A stretch of DNA of 64,000 nucleotides from Hyphomicrobiales bacterium (GCA_024236415.1 JACKKN010000012.1:62001-126000); one strand, 5' to 3'; counted from the first letter of the stretch, positions 19,284 to 28,727 are shown. Notes: generated from the letters alone by a model not told the origin. Program-made: numbers and translations.

Positions 19284-19415
19284 GGCTCTTCTCCCGGTGG
19301 AGTCGCGCGGTCCCCAACATTAAAGAATTGTAAGAACCCTGTCGCGCCCGTTGCCCCGGCGGCCGGTTTCGGCGCAAGAAGGTCGCCGCGAAGACCGTCC
19401 GGGGAGGGACCCTTC

Positions 19416-20201
19416 ATGAAGACCGTGGTGTTTTCCGAGCGCGTGCTGTTCCACGACGACCTGCAGGTCATGGAGGTGGACTTCACCAACGTCATCGTGT
19501 CGGACACCTCCGAGGTCAACCACTTCTACGACGAGATCGAGCGCCGCATCGAGGCCACCGGCGCCAAGTGGTTCTTCCTGGTCAACTACAAGAACTGCAA
19601 GATCCTGCCCGACGCCTGGTTCGCCTTCGCGCACCGCGGCAAGAAGCTGAACCTGGCCCATTCCCTGGGCACCGTGCGCTTCGCCACCCCCGACGCCACC
19701 GGCCAGGAGATCCTGGAGAAGTCACGCCAGGACGACTTCGACCCCAACCTGTTCGTGTCCCGCGACGAGGCCCTGGCCGCCATCGCCCGCATGCGCGCCG
19801 AGCTGGAAGCCAAGGGCGTGCGCATCGGCCGGCCCAGCGAGACCCCGGCGCCCGAGGCCGGGTCCGAGGACGCGCCGGTCCACGTCGGCACCCACTTCCC
19901 GCGCCAGGTGCACCTGCGCCGCCATCCGATCCTGGTGTCCGTGCGCGACCCCGAGGGCAACCACGTGGACGACTGCATCCTGACCCTGTCCCTGCGCCCC
20001 GACGGCAGCGCCCAGCAGGTGGTCCACGTGGCCGACACGGCCGAGCCCCAGGGCTGGTACCGGGGCACCCAGGACCGGGTGGTGCTGACCCTGGAGCGCA
20101 AGGCCGAGGGCGGCCGGCGCCGCTTCCTGACCGCGATCCCCTTCGACAACGGCCTCGACGAGACCATCGACGTCCGCTATATCCTCTACGACGGCGACTA
20201 G
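19416..20201 (+). CDS. Cytoplasmic protein of unknown function
   Basis: A 261-residue soluble protein. Residues 1-110 look like a single alpha/beta domain: strand VMEVDFTNVIVSD, helix VNHFYDEIERRIEATG, strand KWFFLVNYKNCKI, helix, then HSLGTVRFATPDATG. The order and lengths recall STAS-like domains, by eye only. The remainder (from about residue 150) is a strand-rich domain with HFPRQVHLRRHPILVSVRDP and the ending ETIDVRYILYDGD. The start is the ATG after GGGGAGGG (7 bases). No signal or membrane segment. It overlaps the convergent M20 gene by 4 bases. Confidence 0.75.
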   Translation: MKTVVFSERVLFHDDLQVMEVDFTNVIVSDTSEVNHFYDEIERRIEATGAKWFFLVNYKNCKILPDAWFAFAHRGKKLNLAHSLGTVRFATPDATGQEILEKSRQDDFDPNLFVSRDEALAAIARMRAELEAKGVRIGRPSETPAPEAGSEDAPVHVGTHFPRQVHLRRHPILVSVRDPEGNHVDDCILTLSLRPDGSAQQVVHVADTAEPQGWYRGTQDRVVLTLERKAEGGRRRFLTAIPFDNGLDETIDVRYILYDGD

Positions 20202-21370
20202 GCCGGCAGCCGCTTCTCCACCACCCGGGCGAAGACGCTGGCGCCGAAGGGCATGGCGTCGTCGTTGAAGTCGTAGCCCGGGTTGTGCACGTCGCAGATC
20301 TCGCCGTCGGCGCCGTGGCCGTTGCCGACGTTGAAGTAGCAGCCCGGCACCTTCTCCAGCATGAACGAGAAGTCCTCGGACGCCATGATCAGCGGCGGGT
20401 CGCGGTCCACCTTGTCGGCGCCGGCGACCTCGGCGCAGACCCCGGCGGCGAAGTCGGCGGCGGCCACGTCGTTGATGGTGGGGGCGAAGGCGACGTCGAA
20501 CCGGGTGACGGCGGTGGCGCCCAGGCCCTCGGCGACGCCGCGGGCGATCCGCTGGGTACCCGCCGCCATCAGGTCCATGGTCGCGCGCGAGAAGGCCCGC
20601 GCCGTGCCGCTGAGGCGCGCCGTCTGCGGGATCACGTTGTAGGCGTCGCCGGCGTGGATCTGGGTCACCGACAGCACCGCCGAGTCGAGCGGGCTGGCGT
20701 TGCGGGCGACGATGGTCTGCAGGGCCGTGGTGATGTGTGCGGCGACGATCACCGGGTCGATGCCGCGCTCGGGCCGGGCGCCGTGGGCGCCCTTGCCGGT
20801 GATGTCGACGTCGAACGACGCGCCGCCGGCCATCATCGGCCCGCCGCGCACGGCGAACTGGCCCAGGGGCAGGCCGGGCCGGTTGTGCATGCCGAAGATG
20901 TTGTCGCAGGGGAAGCGGTCGAACAGGCCGTCGTCGATCATGGCGCTGGCCCCGCCCAGGCCCTCCTCGGCCGGCTGGAAGATGAAGTTGACCGTACCGC
21001 GGAAGTTGCGCGTCTCGGCCAGGTAGCGCGCCGCGCCCAGCAGCATGGCCGTGTGCCCGTCGTGGCCGCAGGCGTGCATGACCCCGTCGTGGCGGGAATG
21101 GTGGTCGAAGGTGTTGGCCTCCTGGATCGGCAGGGCGTCCATGTCGGCGCGCAGGCCCACGGCGTCACCGCCGTCGCCGGCCCGCAGCACGCCGACCACC
21201 CCGGTGCCGCCGACGCCGCGGTGCACCTCGATGCCCCAGGATTCCAGCTTTTCGGCCACCAGGTCGGCGGTGCGGTGCTCCCTGAAGCCCAGCTCGGGGT
21301 GGGCGTGGATGTCCCGGCGCCAGGCGGTCATTTCCTGGTGCATCTGGGCGAAACGGTCGATGATCGGCAC
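20198..21370 (-). CDS. M20 family amidohydrolase (hippurate/N-acyl amino acid hydrolase type)
   Basis: A 390-residue metallopeptidase of the M20D amidohydrolase group. Motifs in order: RRDIHAHPELGFREHRTADL (about residues 17-36), GLRADMDALPIQE (about 70-82), MHACGHDGHTAMLLGAA (about 96-112, metal ligands C/H/D/H), FIFQPAEEGLGGASAM (about 130-145) and MASEDFSFML (about 341-350). These proteins cleave N-acyl amino acids, hippurate or indole conjugates. GTG at 21370 chosen because AGGGAG lies 8 bases upstream; no start nearer. Exact substrate unknown. Confidence 0.93.
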   Translation of the reverse strand: MPIIDRFAQMHQEMTAWRRDIHAHPELGFREHRTADLVAEKLESWGIEVHRGVGGTGVVGVLRAGDGGDAVGLRADMDALPIQEANTFDHHSRHDGVMHACGHDGHTAMLLGAARYLAETRNFRGTVNFIFQPAEEGLGGASAMIDDGLFDRFPCDNIFGMHNRPGLPLGQFAVRGGPMMAGGASFDVDITGKGAHGARPERGIDPVIVAAHITTALQTIVARNASPLDSAVLSVTQIHAGDAYNVIPQTARLSGTARAFSRATMDLMAAGTQRIARGVAEGLGATAVTRFDVAFAPTINDVAAADFAAGVCAEVAGADKVDRDPPLIMASEDFSFMLEKVPGCYFNVGNGHGADGEICDVHNPGYDFNDDAMPFGASVFARVVEKRLPA

Positions 21371-21451
21371 GGTCGGCTCCCTGTCCTGCGCGGACGCGCG
21401 TCCGCTTCCGGGGCAGGTTACCATGGCCGGCGGCGCGCGCCAGCCCGGACT

Positions 21452-22747
21452 TCAGGCCGCCAGCACCGACAGGTGGCTGTGGTCGAAGAACAGGTCGTGG
21501 CGGTCGCGCGCGGCCACGTGGCCGTGGTCGCCGCGGCGGAAGTGGAACAGCCCGCCCCAACTGGCCGAGACCACGTAGTGGACCCCGTCCGGGTGCAGCA
21601 CCACCCCGCGCGGATAGCGCAGGCCCAGGCCGCCGGTGCGGACCAGGCGCGCCAGGGCGCCGCTGGCGCCGTCGAACACGCCGACGGTGTGCGAGCTGGT
21701 GAAGGTGGCGATCACCTGGTTGTGGACCGGGTCGTAGACCATGGACTGGCCCTGGCGCATGTCCATGGGGTCGGGCGCCAGGCTGGTGGCGCCGGCGGTG
21801 CCGGCGGCGGCGTCGAAGAAGCGCACCGGCGCCGGCAGGTAGCTGTACCCCTCCTCCACCGACAGGTCGGGCTCGTAGACCCCGCCATGGTCGCGGTGGC
21901 GGGCGCGCATGTCTTCGCCCGAGCCCTCCTCGGTCAGGATGGCGGCGATGCGGTCCAGGCCGCCCACGGCCAGGTGGCGGACCTCGCGCCGCGGGTGGTC
22001 CCCGGTCCACTTGCGCACCAGCCGGCCGCCGGCCAGCTCCAGCACGCACAGGCTGGGCTCCGAGATCACCGGCCGCTCGTTGGGCCGGGGCAGGTTCATG
22101 GTGCCGTAGTGGGCGACGGCCACATGCCTGCCGTCGTCGAACAGGGCGATGGCGTGGGGCGCCACACCGTGGCTGCTGTAGGACTCGACCACGCGCAGGG
22201 TCTGGGGATCGCGCAGGGTGATCAGGCCGTACTGGTCGCGCGGGTCGGCGTGCGGGTCGCCGAACATCTTGCGCTCGGTGGCCACGATCAGGCCGCCGTC
22301 GGGGGTGAACACGGCATGGCCGCCGCCGATGTGGTCGCCGTCGCGGGGTTGGGCGTAGACCCCCATCTCCAGGGTCGCCGGGTCGAAGGACACCAGGCTC
22401 AGCCCGTTCATGCTGTTCCAGAAGGCCAGGCGGCCGTCGGGGCTGACCGTGATCTTGTGGCCGAAGATGGGCATCAGGGCCCGCCGCACGGTGCCGTCGC
22501 CCTCGTCGATCCGGGTCACCAGGGTGCCGCCGGCGTCGAAGTCCTTGGGGAAGTGGCGCTTCATTTCCGGCGACCGATCCACCGGCGCGCCGCGGTAGGC
22601 CGCCAGGTCGGTGCGGTAGCCGGGCACCAGGAACACCGCCCGGCGGCCCGGCTCGCCGGCCGCGGGGGCGGCCGTCCCGGCCGTCGCCGGCAGGGCGGCG
22701 GCGGCCAGGCCGGCGGCGGAAGCCTTCAGGAAGTCACGGCGTTTCAT
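21452..22747 (-). CDS. Tat-exported DUF1513 beta-propeller protein
   Basis: A 431-residue protein with a twin-arginine signal (MKRRDFLKASAAGLAAAALP). The mature part is a seven-bladed-propeller-like protein of the DUF1513 type, with repeated GHKITVSPDGRLAFWNSM, GGGHAVFTPDGGLIVATER, APHAIALFDDGRHVAVAHYG and YPRGVVLHPDGVHYVVSA. Histidines recur at blade starts (GGGHAVF, APHAIAL, RHLAVGG), a possible metal or ligand surface. DUF1513 genes often lie beside iron-uptake genes; none is seen here. It lies about 35 bp after the 22782 gene, in the same direction. Confidence 0.85.
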   Translation of the reverse strand: MKRRDFLKASAAGLAAAALPATAGTAAPAAGEPGRRAVFLVPGYRTDLAAYRGAPVDRSPEMKRHFPKDFDAGGTLVTRIDEGDGTVRRALMPIFGHKITVSPDGRLAFWNSMNGLSLVSFDPATLEMGVYAQPRDGDHIGGGHAVFTPDGGLIVATERKMFGDPHADPRDQYGLITLRDPQTLRVVESYSSHGVAPHAIALFDDGRHVAVAHYGTMNLPRPNERPVISEPSLCVLELAGGRLVRKWTGDHPRREVRHLAVGGLDRIAAILTEEGSGEDMRARHRDHGGVYEPDLSVEEGYSYLPAPVRFFDAAAGTAGATSLAPDPMDMRQGQSMVYDPVHNQVIATFTSSHTVGVFDGASGALARLVRTGGLGLRYPRGVVLHPDGVHYVVSASWGGLFHFRRGDHGHVAARDRHDLFFDHSHLSVLAA

Positions 22748-22781
22748 GGTGTCCCTCCCGGGTCGGAGGCCCGGCGGCCGG

Positions 22782-23627
22782 TCATTCGAATGAGATCTGG
22801 GAATGGATCTCGTAGTCCACGCGAAGGGTCGGCCCGCTGGCCAGGGTCAGGTTGCCGGTGAAATGGACCAGGGCGTCGAGCATCAGGCCGGTCTCCACGT
22901 CCACCAGGGCGTAGCCGGCGGCGTGGATGCGACCGTGGCCCCGGGGATGTTGGACCGAGAAGGCGTCGTCCAGGTGGCCGGCGAGGACGCGGCGGCCGTG
23001 CAGGTCGGCCATGCCGTCGAGCCGGCTCGGGGCCAACGGCTCGGTCAATTCCAGCCCTTCGACCCGGGCGAACGCCGCTCCCAGGTAGGCGCCCAGGCTG
23101 ATGAACGGATCGCCCGCCGCCACCGGACCCTTGGGCAGGGCGAAGGGCCTGTACTTGATGGTCTGCAGCCACTGCCGCCCCAGCCAGCGGGCATCCAGGC
23201 CGGGCGAGCCTTCGTCCTGATTGCGCGGCAGGTTGCGCAGGTTCGCGTTCGTGCCCAGGCTTTCACCCGCGGTGTTGGTCACCATCTCGACGTCGATCAG
23301 GGGCGCGCCCTGGGTGACGTTGTCGCCGTCCACGATCCGCTCCAGCCGCAGGTGCCAGCGCAACTGGTCGCCCAACGCCTCGCTCCGCCCCCGGCCCTCG
23401 AAGCGGATCCGGTCGCGGACCTGTCCCTTGCGCACCACGATCCGGGTCACGAAGCGGAACCCGGCCACGGGCGCCAGCCGCAACTGGACGGGTCCCGCCA
23501 GGTCCCGGACCTGGTCGACCGGGGCGTGGTGGTCGATGGGCGGCCATTGGGCGGCCGCCAGCAGCGGCAGGCCCAGCACCAGGCCGATCCGCCACGCATG
23601 TCGCCAAGGACGTGTCTCGCCGGCCAT
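22782..23627 (-). CDS. Exported protein of unknown function
   Basis: A 281-residue protein with a signal-like N-terminus (HAWRIGLVLGLPLLAAAQWP). The remainder is almost entirely predicted strand: VQLRLAPVAGFRFVTRIVVR, GDQLRWHLRLERIVDGDNV and, near the end, GYALVDVETGLMLDALVHF and LRVDYEIHSQISFE. No cysteines beyond the signal. The ATG is preceded by GAGGAGG, which overlaps the stop of the lipoprotein gene upstream (23638), so these two are translationally coupled. I do not recognise the family. Confidence 0.75.
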   Translation of the reverse strand: MAGETRPWRHAWRIGLVLGLPLLAAAQWPPIDHHAPVDQVRDLAGPVQLRLAPVAGFRFVTRIVVRKGQVRDRIRFEGRGRSEALGDQLRWHLRLERIVDGDNVTQGAPLIDVEMVTNTAGESLGTNANLRNLPRNQDEGSPGLDARWLGRQWLQTIKYRPFALPKGPVAAGDPFISLGAYLGAAFARVEGLELTEPLAPSRLDGMADLHGRRVLAGHLDDAFSVQHPRGHGRIHAAGYALVDVETGLMLDALVHFTGNLTLASGPTLRVDYEIHSQISFE

Positions 23628-23637
23628 GGTCGCCTCC

Positions 23638-24213
23638 TCAGCCGCCGCGGTGGCGGTGCCCGCCGCGATGGGTGATGGTGGGTGGCGCGCCGCTGGGCAC
23701 CGATGGCCGCGGCACCGAGACCCCGGCCGGAGGGCGGACCTGGAGCGAGTCAATGGACTGCTGGCGTTGCGCCCGGCGGCTGTTCCACAGGCCCCGGTCA
23801 CGGTCCACGATCTGCTGGTAGTTCCAGGTGCCCTCGGCGAACTTGCGCGGGTCGTCGCCCCTCGAGTACTGGGTCAACTCGTTGCCGTAGGGATCGAACA
23901 CGCGGCGATGGGTCACGATGGACCCCTTTTCCTCCCAGTCGTCTCCGGGGGCGTACCGGCGCACCGCCCAAACGGTGTAGCCACCCTCCAGGTATTCGTA
24001 GTCGACGCCGGGGGTTTTTTTCTCGTAATTCAAGAAAAAATTGTCATCCAATACATCTTTTCGATTGTCATACCCCAGTTCCCAGGAACTCTTGTATTCG
24101 CCGAGCATCCATTCGGGAATCGCGCAGGCCGAAGGGAGGCCGGCACCCGCCACGACAAGGGCCGCGACGGCCAGCCGGCGCAGATCGTCAAAGGAACAGT
24201 GTCGCCCGATCAT
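23638..24213 (-). CDS. Small probable lipoprotein of unknown function
   Basis: A 191-residue protein. The N-terminal hydrophobic stretch LAVAALVVAGAGLPSACA ends in a cysteine that could be a lipobox, although proline at -3 is unusual. After it come aromatic-rich WELGYDNRKDVLDDNFFLNY and YLEGGYTVWAVRRYAPGD, then a basic, proline-rich C-terminus (PPAGVSVPRPSVPSG, HRGGHRHRGG). Its stop is fused with the ribosome-binding site of the following gene. The start ATG lies about 64 bases after a good predicted transcription start on the same strand. Function unknown. Confidence 0.75.
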   Translation of the reverse strand: MIGRHCSFDDLRRLAVAALVVAGAGLPSACAIPEWMLGEYKSSWELGYDNRKDVLDDNFFLNYEKKTPGVDYEYLEGGYTVWAVRRYAPGDDWEEKGSIVTHRRVFDPYGNELTQYSRGDDPRKFAEGTWNYQQIVDRDRGLWNSRRAQRQQSIDSLQVRPPAGVSVPRPSVPSGAPPTITHRGGHRHRGG

Positions 24214-24283
24214 CGCTTCCCCCCGACCGGGATGGCGACGGCACGCCGGACTTCGAGTTGGCGTGCGAGTGGCCCAGGAACGT

Positions 24284-24312
24284 ATTATACACTTACTTTT
24301 GGTTTTTTTCAC
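24284..24312 (-). promoter_or_regulatory. Sigma-70 promoter of the lipoprotein operon
   Basis: Minus strand: GTGAAA (24312-24307), 17-base AT-rich spacer, perfect TATAAT (24289-24284). It points at the lipoprotein gene starting at 24213. The stretch is sharply AT-richer than its surroundings. Confidence 0.55.
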
Positions 24313-24417
24313 CCCTGCCGGAATCCCGCTCCCCTTGCCAGGGGCCCGGTCAAATGGTTCTATCGGGAGTCCCTTTCCCCATTCCTTCCCAACCCGCCAC
24401 CGGAGAACCGCCGTTCC

Positions 24418-26052
24418 ATGACCACCGTGTTCCGCGCCAAGCGCATCCTGACCATGAACCCGTCCAACCCCGAGGCCACCCACGTGGCCGTGCGCGACGG
24501 CCGCATCCTGGGCGCCGGCAGCCTGGACGACCTGGCCGTCTGGGGCCCGCACACCCTGGACGAGCGGTTCGCTGACAAGGTCCTGATGCCCGGCCTGGTG
24601 GAGGGCCACAGCCACACCATGGAGGGGACCTTCTGGCGCTACGTCTATTGCGGCTATTTCGACCGCATGGCGCCGGACGGCCGGATCTGGCCGGGCTGCG
24701 CCGCCATCGCCGACGTCATCGCCCGCCTGTCCGAGCGCGACGGCGCGCTTGAGGACCCCGCCGCCCCCATCGCCGGCTGGGCCGTGGACCCGCTGTATTA
24801 CGGCGACCGGCGCCTGGTGCGCGCCGACTTCGACCAGGTCTCGACCACCCGGCCCATCGGCGTGCTGCACGCCAGCGGCCACATCATGAACGTCAACTCC
24901 AAGGCGCTCGAAATGGCCGGCCTGCTGCGCCCGGGCATCGACCATCCGGGCGTGCCCCTGGGCGAGGACGGCCTGCCCACGGGCGAGCTGCAGGGCCCCG
25001 ACCCCATGATGATGGTCAACACCCTGGTCGGGTTCGACCGCGACATGCTGGCCGGCGACGAGACCGGCCTGCGCCAGTTCGCCCGCCTGTGCGTGCGCAC
25101 CGGGGTGACCACCGCCGCCGACCTGGCCAGCCTGCTGCCCGACGAGGCGGTGGCCATGATGGCCCGGGTCACCGGCGAGGACGACTTCCCCACCCGCATC
25201 GTCTCGCTGCGCCGGTTCCACGGCCTGACACCGGCCCAGCTCATCGAGCGGGCGGTCGAGCTGAAGGGGCAGAGCACCGACCGCCTGCGCCTGGGCAAGG
25301 TCAAGATCGTGTCCGACGGCTCGGTGCAGGGGTTCACCTCGCGCATCCGCTGGCCGCACTACGTGAACGGCAAGAACGGCCTGTGGTACATCACCCCCGA
25401 CGAACTGCGCGAGATCTACACCCTGGCCCTGGCCCAGGACGTGCACATCCACACCCACACCAACGGCGACGAGGCCACGGCCCTGGTGCTGGACACCATG
25501 GAGCAGGCCCTGCGCGCCAGCCCGGCGTTCGACCACCGCTTCACCATCCAGCACTGCCAGCTGGCCGACGCCGCCCAGTTCCGGCGCATGAAGGCGCTGG
25601 GCATGTGCGCCAACCTGTTCGCCAACCACCACTACTTCTACGGCGAGCAGCACCTGACCAAGACCGTGGGGCCCGAGCGGGCGCGGCGCATGAACGCCTG
25701 CGCCACGGCCCTGCGCGAGGGCGTGCCCATGGCCATCCACTCGGACGCCCCGGTGACCCCCCTGGGCCCGCTGTTCACCGCCTGGTGCGCCGTCAACCGC
25801 CTGACCGCCAAGGGCAAGGTCCTGGGCGCGCACGAGCGCATCAGCGTCGACGAGGCCCTGCGCGCCATCACCATCGGCGCCGCCTACACCCTCAAGCTGG
25901 ACGGCGAGGTGGGCTCCATCGAGGCCGGCAAGCGCGCCGACTTCGCGGTGCTCGACGACGACCCGCGCGAGGTCGGGCGCGAGAACCTGAAGGACGTGGG
26001 CGTGTGGGGCGTGGTCCAGGGCGGCCGGGTGTTCGCCGCCGCCGACATCTGA
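24418..26052 (+). CDS. YtcJ-like amidohydrolase
   Basis: A 544-residue metal-dependent hydrolase of the amidohydrolase_3 (YtcJ) family. N-terminal beta sandwich (AKRILTMNPSNPEATHVAVR), first metal motif in MPGLVEGHSHTMEG (about residues 57-70), central KIVSDGSVQGFTSRI with the usual lysine/aspartate area (about 299-313), HIHTHTNGDEATALVLD (about 343-359), RFTIQHCQLAD (about 375-385) and IHSDAPVTPLGP (about 439-450). The C-terminus GEVGSIEAGKRADFAVLDDD is the family's closing motif. Reaction class is N- or O-acyl hydrolysis; substrate unknown. The CobW gene starts 2 bases after its stop. Confidence 0.92.
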   Translation: MTTVFRAKRILTMNPSNPEATHVAVRDGRILGAGSLDDLAVWGPHTLDERFADKVLMPGLVEGHSHTMEGTFWRYVYCGYFDRMAPDGRIWPGCAAIADVIARLSERDGALEDPAAPIAGWAVDPLYYGDRRLVRADFDQVSTTRPIGVLHASGHIMNVNSKALEMAGLLRPGIDHPGVPLGEDGLPTGELQGPDPMMMVNTLVGFDRDMLAGDETGLRQFARLCVRTGVTTAADLASLLPDEAVAMMARVTGEDDFPTRIVSLRRFHGLTPAQLIERAVELKGQSTDRLRLGKVKIVSDGSVQGFTSRIRWPHYVNGKNGLWYITPDELREIYTLALAQDVHIHTHTNGDEATALVLDTMEQALRASPAFDHRFTIQHCQLADAAQFRRMKALGMCANLFANHHYFYGEQHLTKTVGPERARRMNACATALREGVPMAIHSDAPVTPLGPLFTAWCAVNRLTAKGKVLGAHERISVDEALRAITIGAAYTLKLDGEVGSIEAGKRADFAVLDDDPREVGRENLKDVGVWGVVQGGRVFAAADI

Positions 26053-26054
26053 CC

Positions 26055-27002
26055 GTGACGGCACCGGAACCGCCGGCGCAGATCCCGCTGACGGTCATCG
26101 GCGGCTACCTGGGGGCCGGCAAGACCACCCTGGTCAACCGCCTGCTGCGCCGCGCCGACGGCCTGCGCCTGGCGGTCCTGGTCAACGAGTTCGGCGACCT
26201 GCCCATCGACGGCGACCTGATCGAAAGCCGCGACGGGAACGTCATCAACATCGCCGGCGGCTGCGTCTGCTGCTCCTACGGCAGCGACCTGATGGCGGCG
26301 CTGATGGACCTGGACAAACGCGACCCGCGCCCCGACCACCTGCTGGTCGAGGCCAGCGGCGTGGCCCTGCCCGCGGCCATCGCCCAGTCGGCGTCGCTGA
26401 TCGCCGGCTACGCCCTGGACGCCATCGTCGTCCTGGCCGACGCCGAGACGGTACGCGCCAAGGGCGCCGACCCCTACCTGGCCGACACCATCGCCGGCCA
26501 GCTCGCGTCCGCCGACATCGTGGTCCTGAACAAGGTCGACCTGGTGCCGGACTCCGGGCGCGCCGCGGCCCGGGACTGGCTGTCGGCGCGGGCGCCCCAC
26601 GCCCGGGTGCTGGAGACCGTGGAGGCCGAGCTGCCCCTGGCCGCCGTCCTGGGCAGCGGCGCCGAGCGGCTGGCGACTCCCGAGTCCCATCACGACCACG
26701 CGCACGACCACCACCCTGACCACCACCTGGACCACCAGGCCGCCGTGTTCACGGTCGACGCGCCGGTGGACGCCGAGGCCCTGGCCGCCGCCCTGGCCGG
26801 CGCCGAGCTGGACCTGGTGCGGGCCAAGGGCTTCGTGCCCGGCCGCGACGGCCGCCTGCGGGCCCTGCACGTGGTCGGCCGCCGCTGGCGGGTGGCCGAC
26901 CCGCCGCCCGGCACCCGGGGACCCGGGCGCCTGGTCTGCATCCGCTTCGCCGCCGCCGTGGACACCGCCGCCATCGAGCGGCTGATCGCCGCGGGCGGCT
27001 GA
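26055..27002 (+). CDS. CobW/COG0523 family GTP-binding metallochaperone
   Basis: A 315-residue G3E GTPase. Walker A GYLGAGKTTLVNRLLRRAD (about residues 17-35), the zinc-binding GGCVCCSYGSDLMAAL (about 67-82, CXCC motif), Walker B-like VEASGVALP (about 100-108) and NKVDLV (about 159-164). A histidine-rich loop, about residues 213-230, contains HDHAHDHHPDHHLDHQ, likely binding Zn or another metal. GTG start 2 bases after the amidohydrolase stop, so co-transcribed. These proteins insert metals into client enzymes; the metal-dependent amidohydrolase next to it is an obvious candidate client (inference). Confidence 0.92.
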   Translation: MTAPEPPAQIPLTVIGGYLGAGKTTLVNRLLRRADGLRLAVLVNEFGDLPIDGDLIESRDGNVINIAGGCVCCSYGSDLMAALMDLDKRDPRPDHLLVEASGVALPAAIAQSASLIAGYALDAIVVLADAETVRAKGADPYLADTIAGQLASADIVVLNKVDLVPDSGRAAARDWLSARAPHARVLETVEAELPLAAVLGSGAERLATPESHHDHAHDHHPDHHLDHQAAVFTVDAPVDAEALAAALAGAELDLVRAKGFVPGRDGRLRALHVVGRRWRVADPPPGTRGPGRLVCIRFAAAVDTAAIERLIAAGG

Positions 27003-27018
27003 GGGCGCCGTCCCCCTC

Positions 27019-27795
27019 CTACGCCCGGGACGGCAGCCGTTCCAGCACCCCGTCCCAGAACGCCAGGCGGGCCTCGATGGCGGCGATCGCCGCCGCCACC
27101 GCCTGCTCGCGCCTGGCCGGGTCGCCGGCCACCAGCACCTCCACCATGCGCAGGGACAGGGGGCCGTGGAAATCCTCGTCCAGGTGGATGTGGCGCTTCA
27201 GGTAGCCGTGGAACACCGGCGCCGCCGCCTCGTCCAGCCCCATGCGGCCCAGGAAGGCGCGGAACATGCCGGGGATGATGTGCTCGCGGCCCAGGGCCAG
27301 GGCGGCGGCCACCTCGTGCGCCCGGCCCCCGGCCAGGAAGGCGAAGGTGCGCCCGGTGAAGGCCGCCGACGGCGGCGGCGCCAGGCCGGCGGCCAGGGCC
27401 GCGTCGATGCCCTCGTCCCGGGCCAGGGCGACGAAGGCGCGCACCGGCTCCGGGTCCGCCCCCACCTCGCCCATGGCGTGGGTGTAGAGCTCGAAGTGGC
27501 TCAGGAATTCGGGCAGGCCCTCGACCCCCGCCACCCGCTCGTCCGACTCCTCCTCCAGCACCAGCTCGTTGACGAAGCGGCGCACCAGGGGATCGCCCAC
27601 GGGGGTCCAGGGCACCCGCGCCGGCGCCAGCTCGGCCTGCAGGAACTTGATCAGGCTCATGAAGTCCCACACCGAATAGACGTGGTGCTCCATGAACACG
27701 CGCAGGTCGTCGACGCCGCGCACGGCGCCGTAGACGGGGTGCGCCTCCAGGCGCGCGCGGTGGGCCGCGATGCGGTCGAGGGGAAAGTCGGTCAT
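27019..27795 (-). CDS. DUF3050 (haem-oxygenase-like fold) protein
   Basis: A 258-residue helical protein of the DUF3050 family. Recognisable stretches are VFMEHHVYSVWDFMSLIKFL (about residues 33-52) with neighbouring histidines, LVLEEESDERV (about 78-88), HFELYTHAMGEVGAD (about 98-112) and FHGYLKRHIHLDEDFHGPLS (about 199-218), whose E/H pattern resembles haem-oxygenase-like diiron proteins. No member with a clearly known reaction comes to mind. Convergent with the CobW gene. Confidence 0.85.
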   Translation of the reverse strand: MTDFPLDRIAAHRARLEAHPVYGAVRGVDDLRVFMEHHVYSVWDFMSLIKFLQAELAPARVPWTPVGDPLVRRFVNELVLEEESDERVAGVEGLPEFLSHFELYTHAMGEVGADPEPVRAFVALARDEGIDAALAAGLAPPPSAAFTGRTFAFLAGGRAHEVAAALALGREHIIPGMFRAFLGRMGLDEAAAPVFHGYLKRHIHLDEDFHGPLSLRMVEVLVAGDPARREQAVAAAIAAIEARLAFWDGVLERLPSRA

Positions 27796-27875
27796 GGCGG
27801 TTAAGCTCGTCGGTTGTTGTGCGACGTTCCCTCTACCCCATCCGGCCGGCCGTGCAAAGGTGGCGGCTGGGTTGC

Positions 27876-28727
27876 CTAACGCTTCTCCAGCCACAGGCTG
27901 GATTCCGGCGCGGCCTCGAAATGCGGCAGGGCGGCGATGGGGCCGGCGGCCAGGTCGCCGGCCAGACGGGTGACGGCATAGCGGCTGGACCACAGCAGGT
28001 CGTAGCCGCCGCCCTGCAGCAGGGCCGCCACGCCCTGCTGCTCGTTGTAGCCGCGCCAGCCCCAGCCGGCCGGGTAGTCGTCGGGCAGGAAGGTGTCGTG
28101 GATGTGCACCAGCACCCCCGCCGGCAGGGTCGGCAGGATGACGTTCTGCAGGAAATCCACGTCCGTGCCGGGCATCAGGATGTGGCTCGAATCGATGCTC
28201 AGCACGTCGCCCGGGGCCAGGTCGTGAAATGGCGCCGCGCCGGCCTGCTGCACCACCATGCGCAGGGTATCGACCCCCAGGGCCGAGATGTCGGCCCGCG
28301 GCATGGGGTCGATGGCGGTGATGCGGGTGTCCAGCCCGCCGTCGCGCACGGCGCGGGCGTAGAACCGGGTCGAATGGCCGGATCCGATCTCGACCAGGCG
28401 CGCCGGCCGGCGCGTGCGCACCATGGCATAGGCCGCCGCCGCGTCCAGGCGCGGGAACCAGGTCTGGTTCCAGCGCGGCTCGGGCGCCTTGGCGGCGGCG
28501 CCGATGGCGCCCAGGTCGCCGGCCAGCTCCTCCATGGCCGCCAGGTGGGCGCGGACGTTTGCGGCCTGGCCGGCGAAGAACTCCTCCAGCCAGCCGTAGG
28601 CGGGCCGCCGGCCCGGCGGCGGCACCGTGGGGGCGTAGCGGTAGGGAATGAAAAACCCGCGCCGTCCCAGGCCGAGGACGGTCATCAGGCCCAGGCGCAG
28701 GACGTGCAGGCGGGTCTTGAGCCTCAT
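27876..28727 (-). CDS. Class I SAM-dependent methyltransferase (Methyltransf_24-like)
   Basis: A 283-residue methyltransferase: SAM motif I LVEIGSGHSTRFYARAV (about residues 121-137), motif II acidic residue in ITAIDPMPR, post-motif SIDSSHILM (about 182-190) and LVHIHDTFLPDDYPAGW (about 212-228). The HDTFLPDDYP region is typical of members that act on saccharide or small-molecule acceptors. Its ATG overlaps the KefC-like stop (ATGA). N-terminal about 25 residues are hydrophobic/basic. Substrate not known. Confidence 0.87.
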   Translation of the reverse strand: MRLKTRLHVLRLGLMTVLGLGRRGFFIPYRYAPTVPPPGRRPAYGWLEEFFAGQAANVRAHLAAMEELAGDLGAIGAAAKAPEPRWNQTWFPRLDAAAAYAMVRTRRPARLVEIGSGHSTRFYARAVRDGGLDTRITAIDPMPRADISALGVDTLRMVVQQAGAAPFHDLAPGDVLSIDSSHILMPGTDVDFLQNVILPTLPAGVLVHIHDTFLPDDYPAGWGWRGYNEQQGVAALLQGGGYDLLWSSRYAVTRLAGDLAAGPIAALPHFEAAPESSLWLEKR

